A stretch of DNA of 64,000 nt from Nonomuraea glycinis (lineage in GTDB: Bacteria > Actinomycetota > Actinomycetes > Streptosporangiales > Streptosporangiaceae): the NCBI RefSeq assembly GCF_014646515.1, contig NZ_BMNK01000008.1, positions 248,001 to 312,000 of the forward strand. Direction: 5' to 3'. This document shows positions 1 to 7,994 of the stretch, piece by piece. The notes below the pieces were generated by a model that saw only the letters and a program-made list of their open reading frames with translations, did not search any database and was not told where the DNA came from. Numbering within the stretch: position 1 is the first letter of the stretch; each line of letters begins with the position of its first letter. Made by a program: the position numbers and the translations under genes.

Positions 1-270
1 CGCGTCGCTGTCGGTGACGGACTGGAAGCCTTGTGCGACGACCTGGCCGATATCGGCCGTCAGCGCCTCGGCCGAGGCGCGGCCCACCAGCCGCTCGGCC
101 GGGACACCGACGACGTCGGTGAACACGTCGTTGACCCGCTGGATGCGGCCGTCGACGTCGAAGAAGGCAAAGGCGAACTCTGCCTCGGACAGCAGGCCCT
201 TGAGGAGGGCGGAGTCTGAGATGTCCACATCCGACTCCCGGGGACGGGGAACGGAGGTCTCGGCGCTCAT
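1..270 (-). CDS. PAS-domain protein, N-terminal part only
   Basis: The gene runs off the left edge, so only the first 90 residues are visible, reading from ATG at 270. After a short polar leader the sequence has a PAS-like core: 'FAFFDVDGRIQRVND' followed by 'GVPAERLVGR'. This is the usual pattern where the domain describes an input that is then sensed. Actinobacterial proteins that begin this way often continue into GAF and PP2C (SpoIIE-type) phosphatase or histidine kinase domains, but the output domain lies outside the window, so the role is only 'probable signal-transduction protein'. The 194 bp between it and the next gene hold no other gene that I can see. Confidence 0.6.
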   Translation of the reverse strand, partial: MSAETSVPRPRESDVDISDSALLKGLLSEAEFAFAFFDVDGRIQRVNDVFTDVVGVPAERLVGRASAEALTADIGQVVAQGFQSVTDSDA

Positions 271-464
271 GGTCGGCACCTCCGTCGCGTGCCAGGGTCT
301 CCCACGCGGCACATCTCCATAATCGTGTATCGGCGTAGCGCAGCTCCGGGCGACCGGATTCTGCAGTACATCATCGGCGATGGGCATGCGCGGACGGAAG
401 CCCCGGCCGCCATACGGTCAACGCATCCTGTCAAAATCGCTCCACGTTGCGCAGCAAGATCAGG

Positions 465-1034
465 CTACTTGGCCTTCGCCGCCTGCTTGGCCTCCTGTTT
501 GGCGGCTCGGACTCTGACCAGCGTGTCGGCGTCGACCACATCGGCGACCGACCGGAAAGCGCCCTCCTCGCCGTAGAGACCGGCGGCCTCCCGCCATCCT
601 GGCGGTTGGACCCCCAGCTGTTTGCCCAGCAATGCCAGAAAGATCTGGGCCTTCTGCTTGCCGTAACCCGGCAACTCCTGCAGTCGCTTCAGCAACCCTT
701 TGCCGTCCGCCACATCTTCCCAGAGCCGCTCGGCCTCGCCGTCATAGTGCTCGACCAGGTAAGCGGCGAGTTGCTGCACGCGCGCCGCCATCGACTTGGG
801 GTAGCGGTGGACCGCCGGCTTGGCCGCCAGCAGCGCCACGAACGCCTCGGGGTCATAGGAGGCTATCTCTTCAGCGGTCAGTTCGTGCCCGAGCCGCTCA
901 GAAATGGTGTAAGGCCCCGTGAACGCCCACTCCATCGACACCTGCTGATCGAGCAGCATGCCGACGAGCAGGGCGAGCGGGCTGCGGCCGAGCAGGTCGT
1001 CGGCCTCGGCACGCTGGGCGAGCTGGATGCGCAT
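465..1034 (-). CDS. HhH-GPD-type base excision DNA repair protein
   Basis: 189 residues from ATG at 1034. The sequence begins 'MRIQLAQRAEADDLL' and carries 'LLVGMLLDQQVSMEWAF', the entry helix of HhH-GPD glycosylases. A helix-hairpin-helix appears further on as 'LQELPGYGKQKAQIFLALL'. In the family such proteins excise damaged bases with a catalytic Asp after the hairpin. I do not see a clear G/P-rich loop followed by that Asp, so the glycosylase activity is inferred from the fold. The tail is Lys/Ala-rich ('KQEAKQAAKAK'), which could bind DNA. The protein is the short actinobacterial form usually annotated only as HhH-GPD base excision repair protein. Confidence 0.75.
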   Translation of the reverse strand: MRIQLAQRAEADDLLGRSPLALLVGMLLDQQVSMEWAFTGPYTISERLGHELTAEEIASYDPEAFVALLAAKPAVHRYPKSMAARVQQLAAYLVEHYDGEAERLWEDVADGKGLLKRLQELPGYGKQKAQIFLALLGKQLGVQPPGWREAAGLYGEEGAFRSVADVVDADTLVRVRAAKQEAKQAAKAK

Positions 1035-1187
1035 GGGAACAGCTTCGCACGAAAGCGGTTCCCGAGAAGCGAACAAAGCCGTTGTGGAGGCTTGACACCG
1101 GCCCGAGAAAAGATGAAATGGGAGCGCAAGTCGCCTGCGTCCATTCCTGGGGGTTTGCCCCCGGGCATACGGAGGAATCTCACATCT

Positions 1188-1412
1188 ATGCTCGCTCTGG
1201 CCACACGCTTGCTCAAGGAACCGGTCAGTCACAGACTGGCCGAGGAGTTCCTGACCGTGCCCGTGGACACGATCGACAGGTGTGTCGACGATGTGTGCGC
1301 CTGCGCGCAGCACCTCGGCATCACGGCTACGCCCGAGATCGTCGAACGGATCGCCCGCGAACATCTGCTCGCGATCGTCAACTCCGCGCCACCGCCGCGG
1401 AGCCCTCGATAA
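1188..1412 (+). CDS. small helical conserved hypothetical protein
   Basis: 74 residues from ATG at 1188, with a clear ribosome binding site (GGAGGAA at 1171-1177). The middle is predicted helical and contains 'RLAEEFLTVPVDTIDRCVDD', followed by 'ITATPEIVERIAREHLLAIV'. Its size and Val/Ile/Arg-Glu-rich helices resemble the small three-helix-bundle proteins common in actinomycetes, which have no assigned function. Two Cys residues (CVDDVCAC region) are present. It ends just ahead of the next gene on the same strand, with 45 bp between, so the two may be cotranscribed. The function is unknown. Confidence 0.6.
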   Translation: MLALATRLLKEPVSHRLAEEFLTVPVDTIDRCVDDVCACAQHLGITATPEIVERIAREHLLAIVNSAPPPRSPR

Positions 1413-1457
1413 CATCGAAGTCACCAGGCCGCGTTGTACGCGCCGTTTACGCCTGGA

Positions 1458-3035
1458 ATGCGAGAGAGTGAGGGCGTGCGCCGACACCGACGAGACCCCC
1501 GGGAGAGCACCCCGCCCGACGATGTGTTCAAGGAGATGGTGCAGGCGGCCCGCGAGCTGCTGGCCGTCCGCAGCCCGCTCGACGCGGAGCTGATGGTCTC
1601 CGACATGGTCGGCGCCTGGTGGCGCAGACCGGTGCGGGGCGGTGACGTCGAACAGGTCCTCGGCGAGGGGCTCGTCGACTACGCCGCCAAGGCCGGCACC
1701 CCGGCGTCGCTGACGCTGCTGATCTGCCTGGCCTATCTGGGCACGTCCCGGCAGGGCGCCAAGGCGGAGGGCGCGGCGCTGGCGATGATGGAGTCGGGCG
1801 TGGCCAGGCCCGGCTGGGCGGACCGGGTCGGCGCGGTCAAGCACACCGGCTGCTACGTCTCCCGCGACGCCTACGGCGACCAGGACACGGTGATCTGCAC
1901 CTTCGCCTACCGCTGGAACGAGGACCAGACCCCCAGGCACGGTCAGGACCGCCACGCGCTCGTCATGGTCGTCGACCACAACATGTCCGGCATGGCGCGC
2001 GACGCCTGGGTCTCCTCGCAGGTCGACAAGCTGTTGGAGCAGGCCAGGGCGGAGACGGTCGGCAACCCGATGCTGCTGTTCGAGGAGATCGAGCCCCAGC
2101 AGGCTAGGGCGCTGCTCGAGTCGGCCATGAAGGCCACCAAGGAGCCCAAGACGCCGCCGCCCGTCAGCGACAGCTACAGCGCCTACCACGCCTTCGCCCG
2201 CGCCCGGCTGAAGGCGCTGCCGCCGGGCCGCAAGCGCCCGGCGCCGCTGCACATCGAGGCCCCTTACAGCCGCGAGCGGCGGGCCATGCTAGCGGCCGAG
2301 TTCCTCGCCTCCGACGCGGCCGAGCACCTGTCGGACCCGTCGGCGGCCTCCCGGTGCGCCGACCACATCATCGACTACGGCTGCGAACAGGACTTCAGCA
2401 GGCCGCTGCGGGTCAGCCCGACCAAGTGCGAGACGTTCCTGCTGGACTGGCTGCCCCGCAAGGTGATGCTGTCGGTGGCCGAGCAGGAGGCCATGCCGCA
2501 CGTGCTGGCGGCCTGGGTGCGCTTCGCCGCCCACCGCACCGGGCTGCCCGAGACCGGGCTGAAGGCCACGCTGGACGCGGTGTGGGAGGCCATCGGCAAG
2601 TTCCCGGCGGCTTACCGGGATCCGACGTCGTTCGGCCTGGACCGCCCGCTGCTGGAGCGGCTGCTGCCGGACGGCGACCTGTCCGCGCTGGCCAGGCGGG
2701 CGTTCGCGTTCCCGTTCCTGCAGGGCACGCACAACGGCGTCGACCTGGACCGGCTCAACCCGGCCGACGAGGCCGACCGGCGGGTGCTGCTGGAGATCGA
2801 CCACGGGGGCTCGCTCGACGAGGAACACCTGGCCTGGCACGAGGAGATCGCCACCCGGATGTGGGAGGGCGACCCGCCGCAGCTCTGGGAGGCCGCCCAG
2901 CGCCTGCTCGACCTGGGCCACGACCGGCACGACGTGCTGCACGTGCTCATGGAGATCGCCGAGCGGATCGGGGACCATCCGGACGAGCTGGCCGCGGCCC
3001 TCGACGACATCGCCGACATTCCCGACGAGCTCTAG
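1458..3035 (+). CDS. conserved hypothetical protein (about 525 aa)
   Basis: 525 residues if started at ATG 1458; a TTG at 1434 and a GTG at 1476 in the same frame are alternatives, and none has a strong ribosome binding site. The protein is acidic, soluble and helix-rich with no signal peptide or membrane segment. Repeated helices such as 'AMLAAEFLASDAAEHL' and 'HDVLHVLMEIAERIGD' suggest an alpha-solenoid-like fold. A stretch around residues 100-180 ('HTGCYVSRDAYGDQD', 'ALVMVVDHNMSG') looks like a more globular beta portion. I recognise it only as a conserved actinobacterial hypothetical; the C-terminal 'DDIADIPDEL' is typical of the group. No function is assigned. Confidence 0.7.
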   Translation: MRESEGVRRHRRDPRESTPPDDVFKEMVQAARELLAVRSPLDAELMVSDMVGAWWRRPVRGGDVEQVLGEGLVDYAAKAGTPASLTLLICLAYLGTSRQGAKAEGAALAMMESGVARPGWADRVGAVKHTGCYVSRDAYGDQDTVICTFAYRWNEDQTPRHGQDRHALVMVVDHNMSGMARDAWVSSQVDKLLEQARAETVGNPMLLFEEIEPQQARALLESAMKATKEPKTPPPVSDSYSAYHAFARARLKALPPGRKRPAPLHIEAPYSRERRAMLAAEFLASDAAEHLSDPSAASRCADHIIDYGCEQDFSRPLRVSPTKCETFLLDWLPRKVMLSVAEQEAMPHVLAAWVRFAAHRTGLPETGLKATLDAVWEAIGKFPAAYRDPTSFGLDRPLLERLLPDGDLSALARRAFAFPFLQGTHNGVDLDRLNPADEADRRVLLEIDHGGSLDEEHLAWHEEIATRMWEGDPPQLWEAAQRLLDLGHDRHDVLHVLMEIAERIGDHPDELAAALDDIADIPDEL

Positions 3036-3154
3036 ATTCGACCGCATGTCGTCACCGGCCGGGGAGTGGATCTGCCTGGACGCCGAGACGGTCACCGGCC
3101 CGTCAGGCCGCGGCCTGACACACCGCGACTCAGACCGTCTGAGATTTCCTGTGC

Positions 3155-3250
3155 TTACCCAAGCCCGTGTGGATTGGGTGTTGCGGGTGGCGTAGCGTGG
3201 CGGGAGCCGGTTCCGTACTCGGTGAGTGGGAGTACGGGGCTGGCTCTCGC
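3155..3250 (-). ncRNA. putative omega (guide) RNA scaffold region of the TnpB element
   Basis: Known TnpB guide RNAs overlap the 3' end of tnpB and the element's right end. Two hairpins are visible here. One has an 8-bp perfect stem, 3213-3220 with 3230-3237 (CCGTACTC / GAGTACGG, 9-nt loop). The other is at 3158-3178 (CCCAAGCC / GGATTGGG, one mismatch). The encoded peptide over this stretch is low-complexity, as expected if the DNA is constrained as RNA. The exact RNA ends and guide start cannot be fixed from this single copy. Confidence 0.4.
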
Positions 3251-5170
3251 TTTGTGGAAGCCGGTCCGGTGGTGGAAATCCCGTACAAGACCTGTACGTC
3301 CCGGCTTTCGCCGGTTCGTCTGGGGTGCTTGGCCCGCCGGACGGTTTCCCACCGCGAAGGTGAGGGCGGGCACCGGACGCCGATCGGGCATCCGGCTGGA
3401 GGTCATCTTCCGCATGCGGGTCTGACGTTTGCGGGTGGGACCGGTCTTGCTCCTGTCGGCCCTGCTGGTGCGGTTTTCGGGTCTGGGGTGCAGGTCGGTG
3501 CCCGATCTGCGGGCGCGGCGGATGGCCCGGGTCGCCTTCTTGGGCCGGCGGACACGGGTGACGTTGCCGTCCACACCGGCCCGGATGGCCCGCTTGCCGG
3601 TCGTACGGTCGGTGAAGGTGGTCTGCTGGCCGAGCAGGCCCCGGGAGACGATACGTTCGGCGGCGGCCCGGTCCCGATCACATGAGAGCCCGCAGGCCGA
3701 GCAGTACGCCCACTTCCAGCCGCGCTGGGTGAGCCGGTCGGGGGCGAGCACGTGCATAAGCTCGCTTGCGCCGTCCCCGCAGCGGGGGCAGAACCTCGAC
3801 GTCCCGCGCGCGGGCACTGTCACGACCGCGATCCGCGTCTTCGCGGCAAGATGCCGAATCGCGTCCACCACCCTGCCGCGCACCTGCCCCGACAACCTCG
3901 CGTTCCCCTGGCGACGGCCGCGTGCCTCCAACGTGGCGAGGTCTTCCAGGTAGATGACGGTCGCGCCGGCCGCGCCGGCCTGATCCACCGCCCAGCGGGC
4001 GGCGTTCCAGGCCAGCGCGTCGTTCAGGTGCCGGATCCGCGCGCACACCCGCCGATGCTCAACATCGGTACGCTCACGCGAGGCAAGGAGTTCCGGCCCG
4101 CGTACATCACCGTCGGCCTGCCCGGCGAGTCCGGTGAGGAGGTTGTCGTAGTGGCGTCGTTTGGCGGCCAGGTCCTCCCGGTGACCACGCAGGCGATGCA
4201 GCTTCGCCGAGACCACGCTCGCGTCATAGGACAGCGGCCGCCCGTCGCTCTCCACCCGGCCGTGCGGGGTGAGCCGCCCGATCGTCGCGGCGAGGAGTGT
4301 GTTGAGACCCCAGTCGAACCCGGCGGCGATGACATGCCCGGACGCCGGAGCGAACGGGACCTCGACCTCGAACGGCAGATCCACCCGCACCCGACCGTCC
4401 TTCACCCGCAACGACGGGACACAGATCTTCACCACGTCACCGGGCACGTTGCGAGGCAGGTTGACCGGCAGGACATGCCACGCCCAATCCCTCCTCGAGG
4501 CCGGGCGCTCGACCGAAGGAAGCTGAACCCGCAACTCAACCGTGCGCTCCCCTGTCCGCGTCACTGTGACCAACTGCTTGTCCGCGGCGGCCAGTAGGAT
4601 CTGCGCCGCGTTGAACGGCGCGTCTTCTGCCTCGATGATCCCTAATGGGAACGCGCCCCCGCCGTCGATGATCGCCTGAACCTGCCGGGTCCGGTGGCGG
4701 ATCTCCGCCACCGGCACACCGGCCGGGAGCGCCTCACGTAGTGCCGCCCATTCTGCGTCGGTGCGTTTACGTGAGTTCTCTGGCCAGGTCTTCAGGATCG
4801 CTTCGATGATCGTTCGGCGGTGCAGGGCCAGCCGCAACGCGCGGGCCGCCTCCTCATCCGCGCAGCACCTCACCCGATCCGAAACGTACACGCCCGGCTC
4901 GCTGCGGCTGCCCCAGCCCAACCGGCGCAGCGCCTTGTAGCCTTTGGCGGGCAGATCCCGCCCGTCCGGGCCCACCCCGCCCGCGAGCTCATCAAGCGCC
5001 TCCTCCGTCCAGCGTTCCGCGATCACGGCTGAGGCCAGTGTCTGGGTGAGCGTGGTCAGCCAGCCCACCCGCGCCACCACCACCCCGGCCGGCACGACCA
5101 CACCAGTCTTCTCCTCGATCGCCCGGTAAGCGGTACACGACGCCGTCGCGGTCTGTTTACCCACCGGCAT
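3155..5170 (-). CDS. tnpB: TnpB, RuvC-like RNA-guided nuclease of an IS607-type element
   Basis: 671 residues from ATG at 5170; longer in-frame extensions only shadow the recombinase gene. RuvC residues appear in order: Asp in 'AGFDWGLNTLLAA' (about residue 286), Glu in 'VIYLEDLATLEARG' (about 409) and 'CDRDRAAAERI' (about 498-500). A zinc ribbon lies between the last two, 'RFCPRCG' and 'YCSACG' (Cys 461, 464, 490, 493). All catalytic elements look intact. TnpB proteins are homing-type nucleases guided by an RNA made from the 3' end of their own gene and the element's right end. The last ~110 codons are basic, Pro-rich and unlike a folded domain, consistent with sequence constrained as RNA. 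The first 14 nt overlap the truncated recombinase. Confidence 0.85.
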   Translation of the reverse strand: MPVGKQTATASCTAYRAIEEKTGVVVPAGVVVARVGWLTTLTQTLASAVIAERWTEEALDELAGGVGPDGRDLPAKGYKALRRLGWGSRSEPGVYVSDRVRCCADEEAARALRLALHRRTIIEAILKTWPENSRKRTDAEWAALREALPAGVPVAEIRHRTRQVQAIIDGGGAFPLGIIEAEDAPFNAAQILLAAADKQLVTVTRTGERTVELRVQLPSVERPASRRDWAWHVLPVNLPRNVPGDVVKICVPSLRVKDGRVRVDLPFEVEVPFAPASGHVIAAGFDWGLNTLLAATIGRLTPHGRVESDGRPLSYDASVVSAKLHRLRGHREDLAAKRRHYDNLLTGLAGQADGDVRGPELLASRERTDVEHRRVCARIRHLNDALAWNAARWAVDQAGAAGATVIYLEDLATLEARGRRQGNARLSGQVRGRVVDAIRHLAAKTRIAVVTVPARGTSRFCPRCGDGASELMHVLAPDRLTQRGWKWAYCSACGLSCDRDRAAAERIVSRGLLGQQTTFTDRTTGKRAIRAGVDGNVTRVRRPKKATRAIRRARRSGTDLHPRPENRTSRADRSKTGPTRKRQTRMRKMTSSRMPDRRPVPALTFAVGNRPAGQAPQTNRRKPGRTGLVRDFHHRTGFHKARASPVLPLTEYGTGSRHATPPATPNPHGLG

Positions 5171-5483
5171 CCCCGCCGGCACTCCCGGAGGTGTCCCCGT
5201 CCCCGATGGTGTTCGCGGACACCGTCTCCAGCAGCCGCTGCCGCGCTTGTCTCGACCGGATCCCGTACATCCCTCCCGCGAACGTCGCCACCAGCGACCT
5301 GAAATCCGCGAGGAGTTCCTCCACACCCCCGGCCCCGCCCTTGCCGTGGACAACCTCCACGGTGACACCCCGCTCGGCGAGCAGCATCTTTATCCAGCCG
5401 ACCCCGAATCGGCGCTCCGGCCGCTGATCGCCCACCACCCGAAACCGAACACGCCTCTCAACCGCCCACCAACACAACGCCAT
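5157..5483 (-). pseudogene. IS607-type serine recombinase, 5'-truncated and rearranged
   Basis: Only the C-terminal part of a TnpA serine recombinase remains. 'WIKMLLAERGVTVEVVHGKG', 'EELLADFRSLVATFAGGMYG' and 'RSRQARQRLLE' match the end of the resolvase domain of IS607-family recombinases. The expected upstream 'VEHRDRLARFG' is replaced by an aberrant stretch ending 'RFGVGW'. The in-frame region above ATG 5483 reaches a TGA after about 20 codons without the HTH and catalytic-Ser portions. The element therefore probably cannot transpose by itself. The gene overlaps tnpB by 14 nt, the normal IS607 arrangement. Confidence 0.7.
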
Positions 5484-5623
5484 CGGGCGAACCCCGGACG
5501 CTTCGCCGCCGGAGACAATCGCAACAGAGCCATACAGAGATCATAACGCTAAGTAGCTCTTCGGCTACCCGAATCAAGCAACGGTGCCTACCCTCTTCGT
5601 CACACCGAGGTAGTCCTACCGCC

Positions 5624-6391
5624 ATGATGGAGTCCATGGTGATCGACCTCAACGCGGACCTCGGCGAGGGCTTCGGCATCTGGCGGCTCGGCGACGACAT
5701 GGCCCTGCTCGACATCGTCACGAGCGCCAACGTCGCGTGCGGATTCCACGCCGGCGATCCGGTGACGATCAGACGCACCTGCGCGGCCGCCGTCGACCGG
5801 GGCGTGACGATCGGCGCGCAGGTGTCCTACCGCGACCTGGCGCACTTCGGGCGCAGGGAGATGGAGGTGGAGCCGGAGGAGCTCTGCGCCGAGGTGCTCT
5901 ACCAGCTCGCCGCCGTCGACGGCATCGCGCGGGCGATGGGCGGCCGGGTCTCGTACGTGAAACCGCACGGCGCCCTGTACAACCGGATCTGCCGCGACCG
6001 GGAGCAGGCCGCCGCGGTGATCGACGCGGTCGCCGACTACGACCCGTCGCTGCCGGTGCTGACGCTGCCCGGGTCGGTCGTGCACGAGGTGGCGGCGGCC
6101 GAGGGGATTCCCACCGTCAGCGAGGCGTTCGCCGACCGCGCCTACACCTCGGCCGGCGCGCTGGTGCCGCGGCGCGAGCCCGGCGCGGTGATCCACGATG
6201 TCGAGGAGGTCTCCGCCCGCGCCGTGCGGATGGCGGTCGAGCGGACGGTGACCTCCGCCGACGGCCGGCAGGTTCCGGTGCCGGCCCGCTCGATCTGCGT
6301 GCACGGCGACACCCCGGACGCGGTGAGCCTGGCCAGGGCCGTACGCGACGGGCTGCTGGAGGCCGGAGTGGTGCTGCAGGCCTTCGCATGA
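5624..6391 (+). CDS. pxpA: 5-oxoprolinase subunit A (LamB/YcsF family)
   Basis: 255 residues. The family N-terminus 'IDLNADLGEGFG' is followed by 'SANVACGFHAGDP', 'YVKPHGALYN' and a C-terminal 'SICVHGDTPDAV', all hallmarks of YcsF/PxpA. With PxpB and PxpC it cleaves 5-oxoproline (pyroglutamate) to glutamate using ATP. It is the first gene of a pxpA-pxpB-pxpC set on the same strand. ATG at 5624 is taken as start, but ATG at 5636 gives the N-terminus typical of the family and is equally plausible; no strong ribosome binding site decides. The 3' end, including the stop codon, is tandemly duplicated just downstream. Confidence 0.93.
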   Translation: MMESMVIDLNADLGEGFGIWRLGDDMALLDIVTSANVACGFHAGDPVTIRRTCAAAVDRGVTIGAQVSYRDLAHFGRREMEVEPEELCAEVLYQLAAVDGIARAMGGRVSYVKPHGALYNRICRDREQAAAVIDAVADYDPSLPVLTLPGSVVHEVAAAEGIPTVSEAFADRAYTSAGALVPRREPGAVIHDVEEVSARAVRMAVERTVTSADGRQVPVPARSICVHGDTPDAVSLARAVRDGLLEAGVVLQAFA

Positions 6392-6463
6392 CCACCCGAC
6401 CGCGTCAGGGCCGGAGTGGTGCTGCAGGCCTTCGCATGACCGCCCGGCAGCGCCAGGGCCGGA
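6361..6463 (+). repeat. 48-bp tandem duplication of the pxpA 3' end
   Basis: Units start at 6361, 6409 and (7 nt only) 6457. The first unit encodes the last pxpA codons and its TGA; the second repeats it with about five mismatches, all in the 3' half. The repeat fills most of the pxpA-pxpB gap. Confidence 0.85.
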
Positions 6464-6515
6464 GGCGGGATCCGGCTCGCGCCCAGGTCGCCGGCCGGGA
6501 TCGGGCGGTGCCGAG

Positions 6516-7136
6516 GTGATCCGGCGGGCCGGCGAGCACGGGCTGCTCGTGGAGACCGGGGCGCTGGACGTGTCGCACCGGCTGGACGCCGCGCTGCGGG
6601 CCGATCGGCCGCAGGGGGTCGTGGAGGTGGTGCCCGGCCCCGAGACGGTCCTCGTGGTGGCTCCGGGGGCCGATCAGGGACGGTTGCTGCCCCGGCTGGC
6701 CGAGCTGCTGGCCTCCTGTGCGGAGGGCGGCGAGCCCGCCGCACCCGGCGAGCCGCAGGACGTGGTGACGATCCCGGTGGTCTACGACGGCGAGGATCTT
6801 CAGGCGGTGGCCCGGATGGCCGGGATCTCCACCGGGGAGGTGATCGCCCGGCACACCGGCCGCGAACTGGTGGTGGGGTGGCTGGGGTTCGCCCCCGGGT
6901 TCGCCTATCTGATCGGGCTGGACCCGGTGCTGCACGCGCCCCGGCTGGAGACGCCGCGCACGTCGGTGCCCGCCGGGTCGGTGGCGGTCGCCGGCCCCTA
7001 CTCGGCCGTCTACCCGACGGCCTCCCCCGGTGGATGGCGGCTGCTGGGCCGTACCGGACTGAAGGTGTGGGACGTCGCGGCCGAGCCGCCGACGCCGTTC
7101 AGGCCCGGCACGCGGGTGCGGTTCGAGGCCGCATGA
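6516..7136 (+). CDS. pxpB: 5-oxoprolinase subunit B (KipI-like)
   Basis: 206 residues from GTG at 6516. 'LLPRLAELLAS' precedes the allophanate-hydrolase subunit 1 core, seen as 'VTIPVVYDGEDLQAVA', 'IARHTGRELVVGWLGFAPGFAYL' in part, and 'TPRTSVPAGSVAVAG'. The end 'PTASPGGWRLLGRTGLKVWD' is typical (shown in part). It pairs with PxpC as the ATP-dependent part of 5-oxoprolinase. Its stop codon overlaps the pxpC start by 3 nt (ATGA at 7133-7136), implying translational coupling. The 124 bp to pxpA are largely occupied by the duplicated pxpA tail. Confidence 0.92.
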   Translation: MIRRAGEHGLLVETGALDVSHRLDAALRADRPQGVVEVVPGPETVLVVAPGADQGRLLPRLAELLASCAEGGEPAAPGEPQDVVTIPVVYDGEDLQAVARMAGISTGEVIARHTGRELVVGWLGFAPGFAYLIGLDPVLHAPRLETPRTSVPAGSVAVAGPYSAVYPTASPGGWRLLGRTGLKVWDVAAEPPTPFRPGTRVRFEAA

Positions 7137-7990
7137 TCGAGGTGCTCGCGCCCGGGCCGTACGCGACCGTCCAGGATCTGGGGCGGCAGGGTTACGCCCA
7201 CCTGGGGGTGCCGAGCTCCGGAGCCGCGGACGCGGCGAGTCTGCGGCTGGCCAACCGGCTCGTCGGCAACCCCGAGGGGCTGGCGGGGATCGAGCTGACG
7301 TTCGGGCTGGCGCGGCTGCGGTTCGCGGCCGGGGCGTGGGTGGCGCTGGCCGGCGCGCCGTGCCCGGTGGGGAGCACGGCCCGCGATCCGGGGATGGGGG
7401 CGCCGTTCTGGGTGCCCGAGGGTGGTGAGGTGCGGCTGGGGTCGCCGTCGTTGGGGCTGCGCACCTATCTGGCCGTTCGCGGGGGGATCGCGGTCGAGCC
7501 GGTGCTGGGCAGCCGCTCCACCGACTCGCTGTCCGGGCTCGGGCCGCCGCCGCTGCGGCCCGGCACGGTGCTGCCGGTGGGGGTGGTGGACGGTCTGGGC
7601 GACATCCAGGTGGATCTGGCGCCGCCGCGGCCGCCCCGGCCGGCCGTGCTGCGGGTGCTGGCGGGGCCACGGGCGGACTGGTTCGTGCCCGGCGCGCTCG
7701 CGGCTTTGTGCGGGGGGCCGTACGAGGTGAGCCAGGACAGCAACCGCGTGGGGGTGCGGCTGCGCGGCCCCGAGCTGGCGCGGGCGAAGGAGGGCGAGCT
7801 GCCGAGTGAGGGGATGGTCACCGGGGCCGTGCAGGTGCCGCCGAGCGGGCAGCCGATCGTCTTCCTCACCGATCACCCGCCCACGGGCGGCTACCCGGTG
7901 ATCGCGGTGCTGGCGGAGGCGGACCTGGCCGTCGCCGCCCAGCTCAGGCCGGGCGACGAGGTCAGGTTCAAGGCTCTCCTTCCCCGGTGA
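7133..7990 (+). CDS. pxpC: 5-oxoprolinase subunit C (biotin-dependent carboxyltransferase domain family)
   Basis: 285 residues from ATG 7133, coupled to pxpB by ATGA. The family start 'IEVLAPGPYATVQDLGRQGY' is followed by 'GVPSSGAADAASLRLANRLVG', of which 'SGAADAASLRLANRL' is the signature. Near the C-terminus come 'DSNRVGVRLRGPEL' and 'EGMVTGAVQVPPSGQPIVF' (in part). These mark allophanate-hydrolase subunit 2 / KipA proteins, which form the PxpBC heterodimer. It closes the operon and converges on the PhzF-like gene 4 bp away, with no separate terminator visible. Confidence 0.93.
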   Translation: MIEVLAPGPYATVQDLGRQGYAHLGVPSSGAADAASLRLANRLVGNPEGLAGIELTFGLARLRFAAGAWVALAGAPCPVGSTARDPGMGAPFWVPEGGEVRLGSPSLGLRTYLAVRGGIAVEPVLGSRSTDSLSGLGPPPLRPGTVLPVGVVDGLGDIQVDLAPPRPPRPAVLRVLAGPRADWFVPGALAALCGGPYEVSQDSNRVGVRLRGPELARAKEGELPSEGMVTGAVQVPPSGQPIVFLTDHPPTGGYPVIAVLAEADLAVAAQLRPGDEVRFKALLPR

Positions 7991-7994
7991 CGGG

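Larger units (their letters stand above)
3155..5550 (-). mobile_element. IS607-family insertion remnant (tnpA fragment + tnpB)
   Basis: The pair of an overlapping serine-recombinase remnant and a tnpB gene defines an IS607-type element lying between a conserved hypothetical (ends 3035) and pxpA (starts 5624). IS607 elements lack terminal inverted repeats and target duplications, so exact ends cannot be read. The left (recombinase) end is damaged somewhere near 5490-5550. The right end should lie close to 3150, just past the tnpB stop. Neither neighbouring gene is visibly interrupted. Confidence 0.6.

Noticed and set aside
3046..3195. A short ORF starting MSSPAGEWICLDAE just before the IS607 element, possibly a gene cut by the insertion
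   Set aside because: No ribosome binding site, no continuation on the far side of the element, and no recognisable family.
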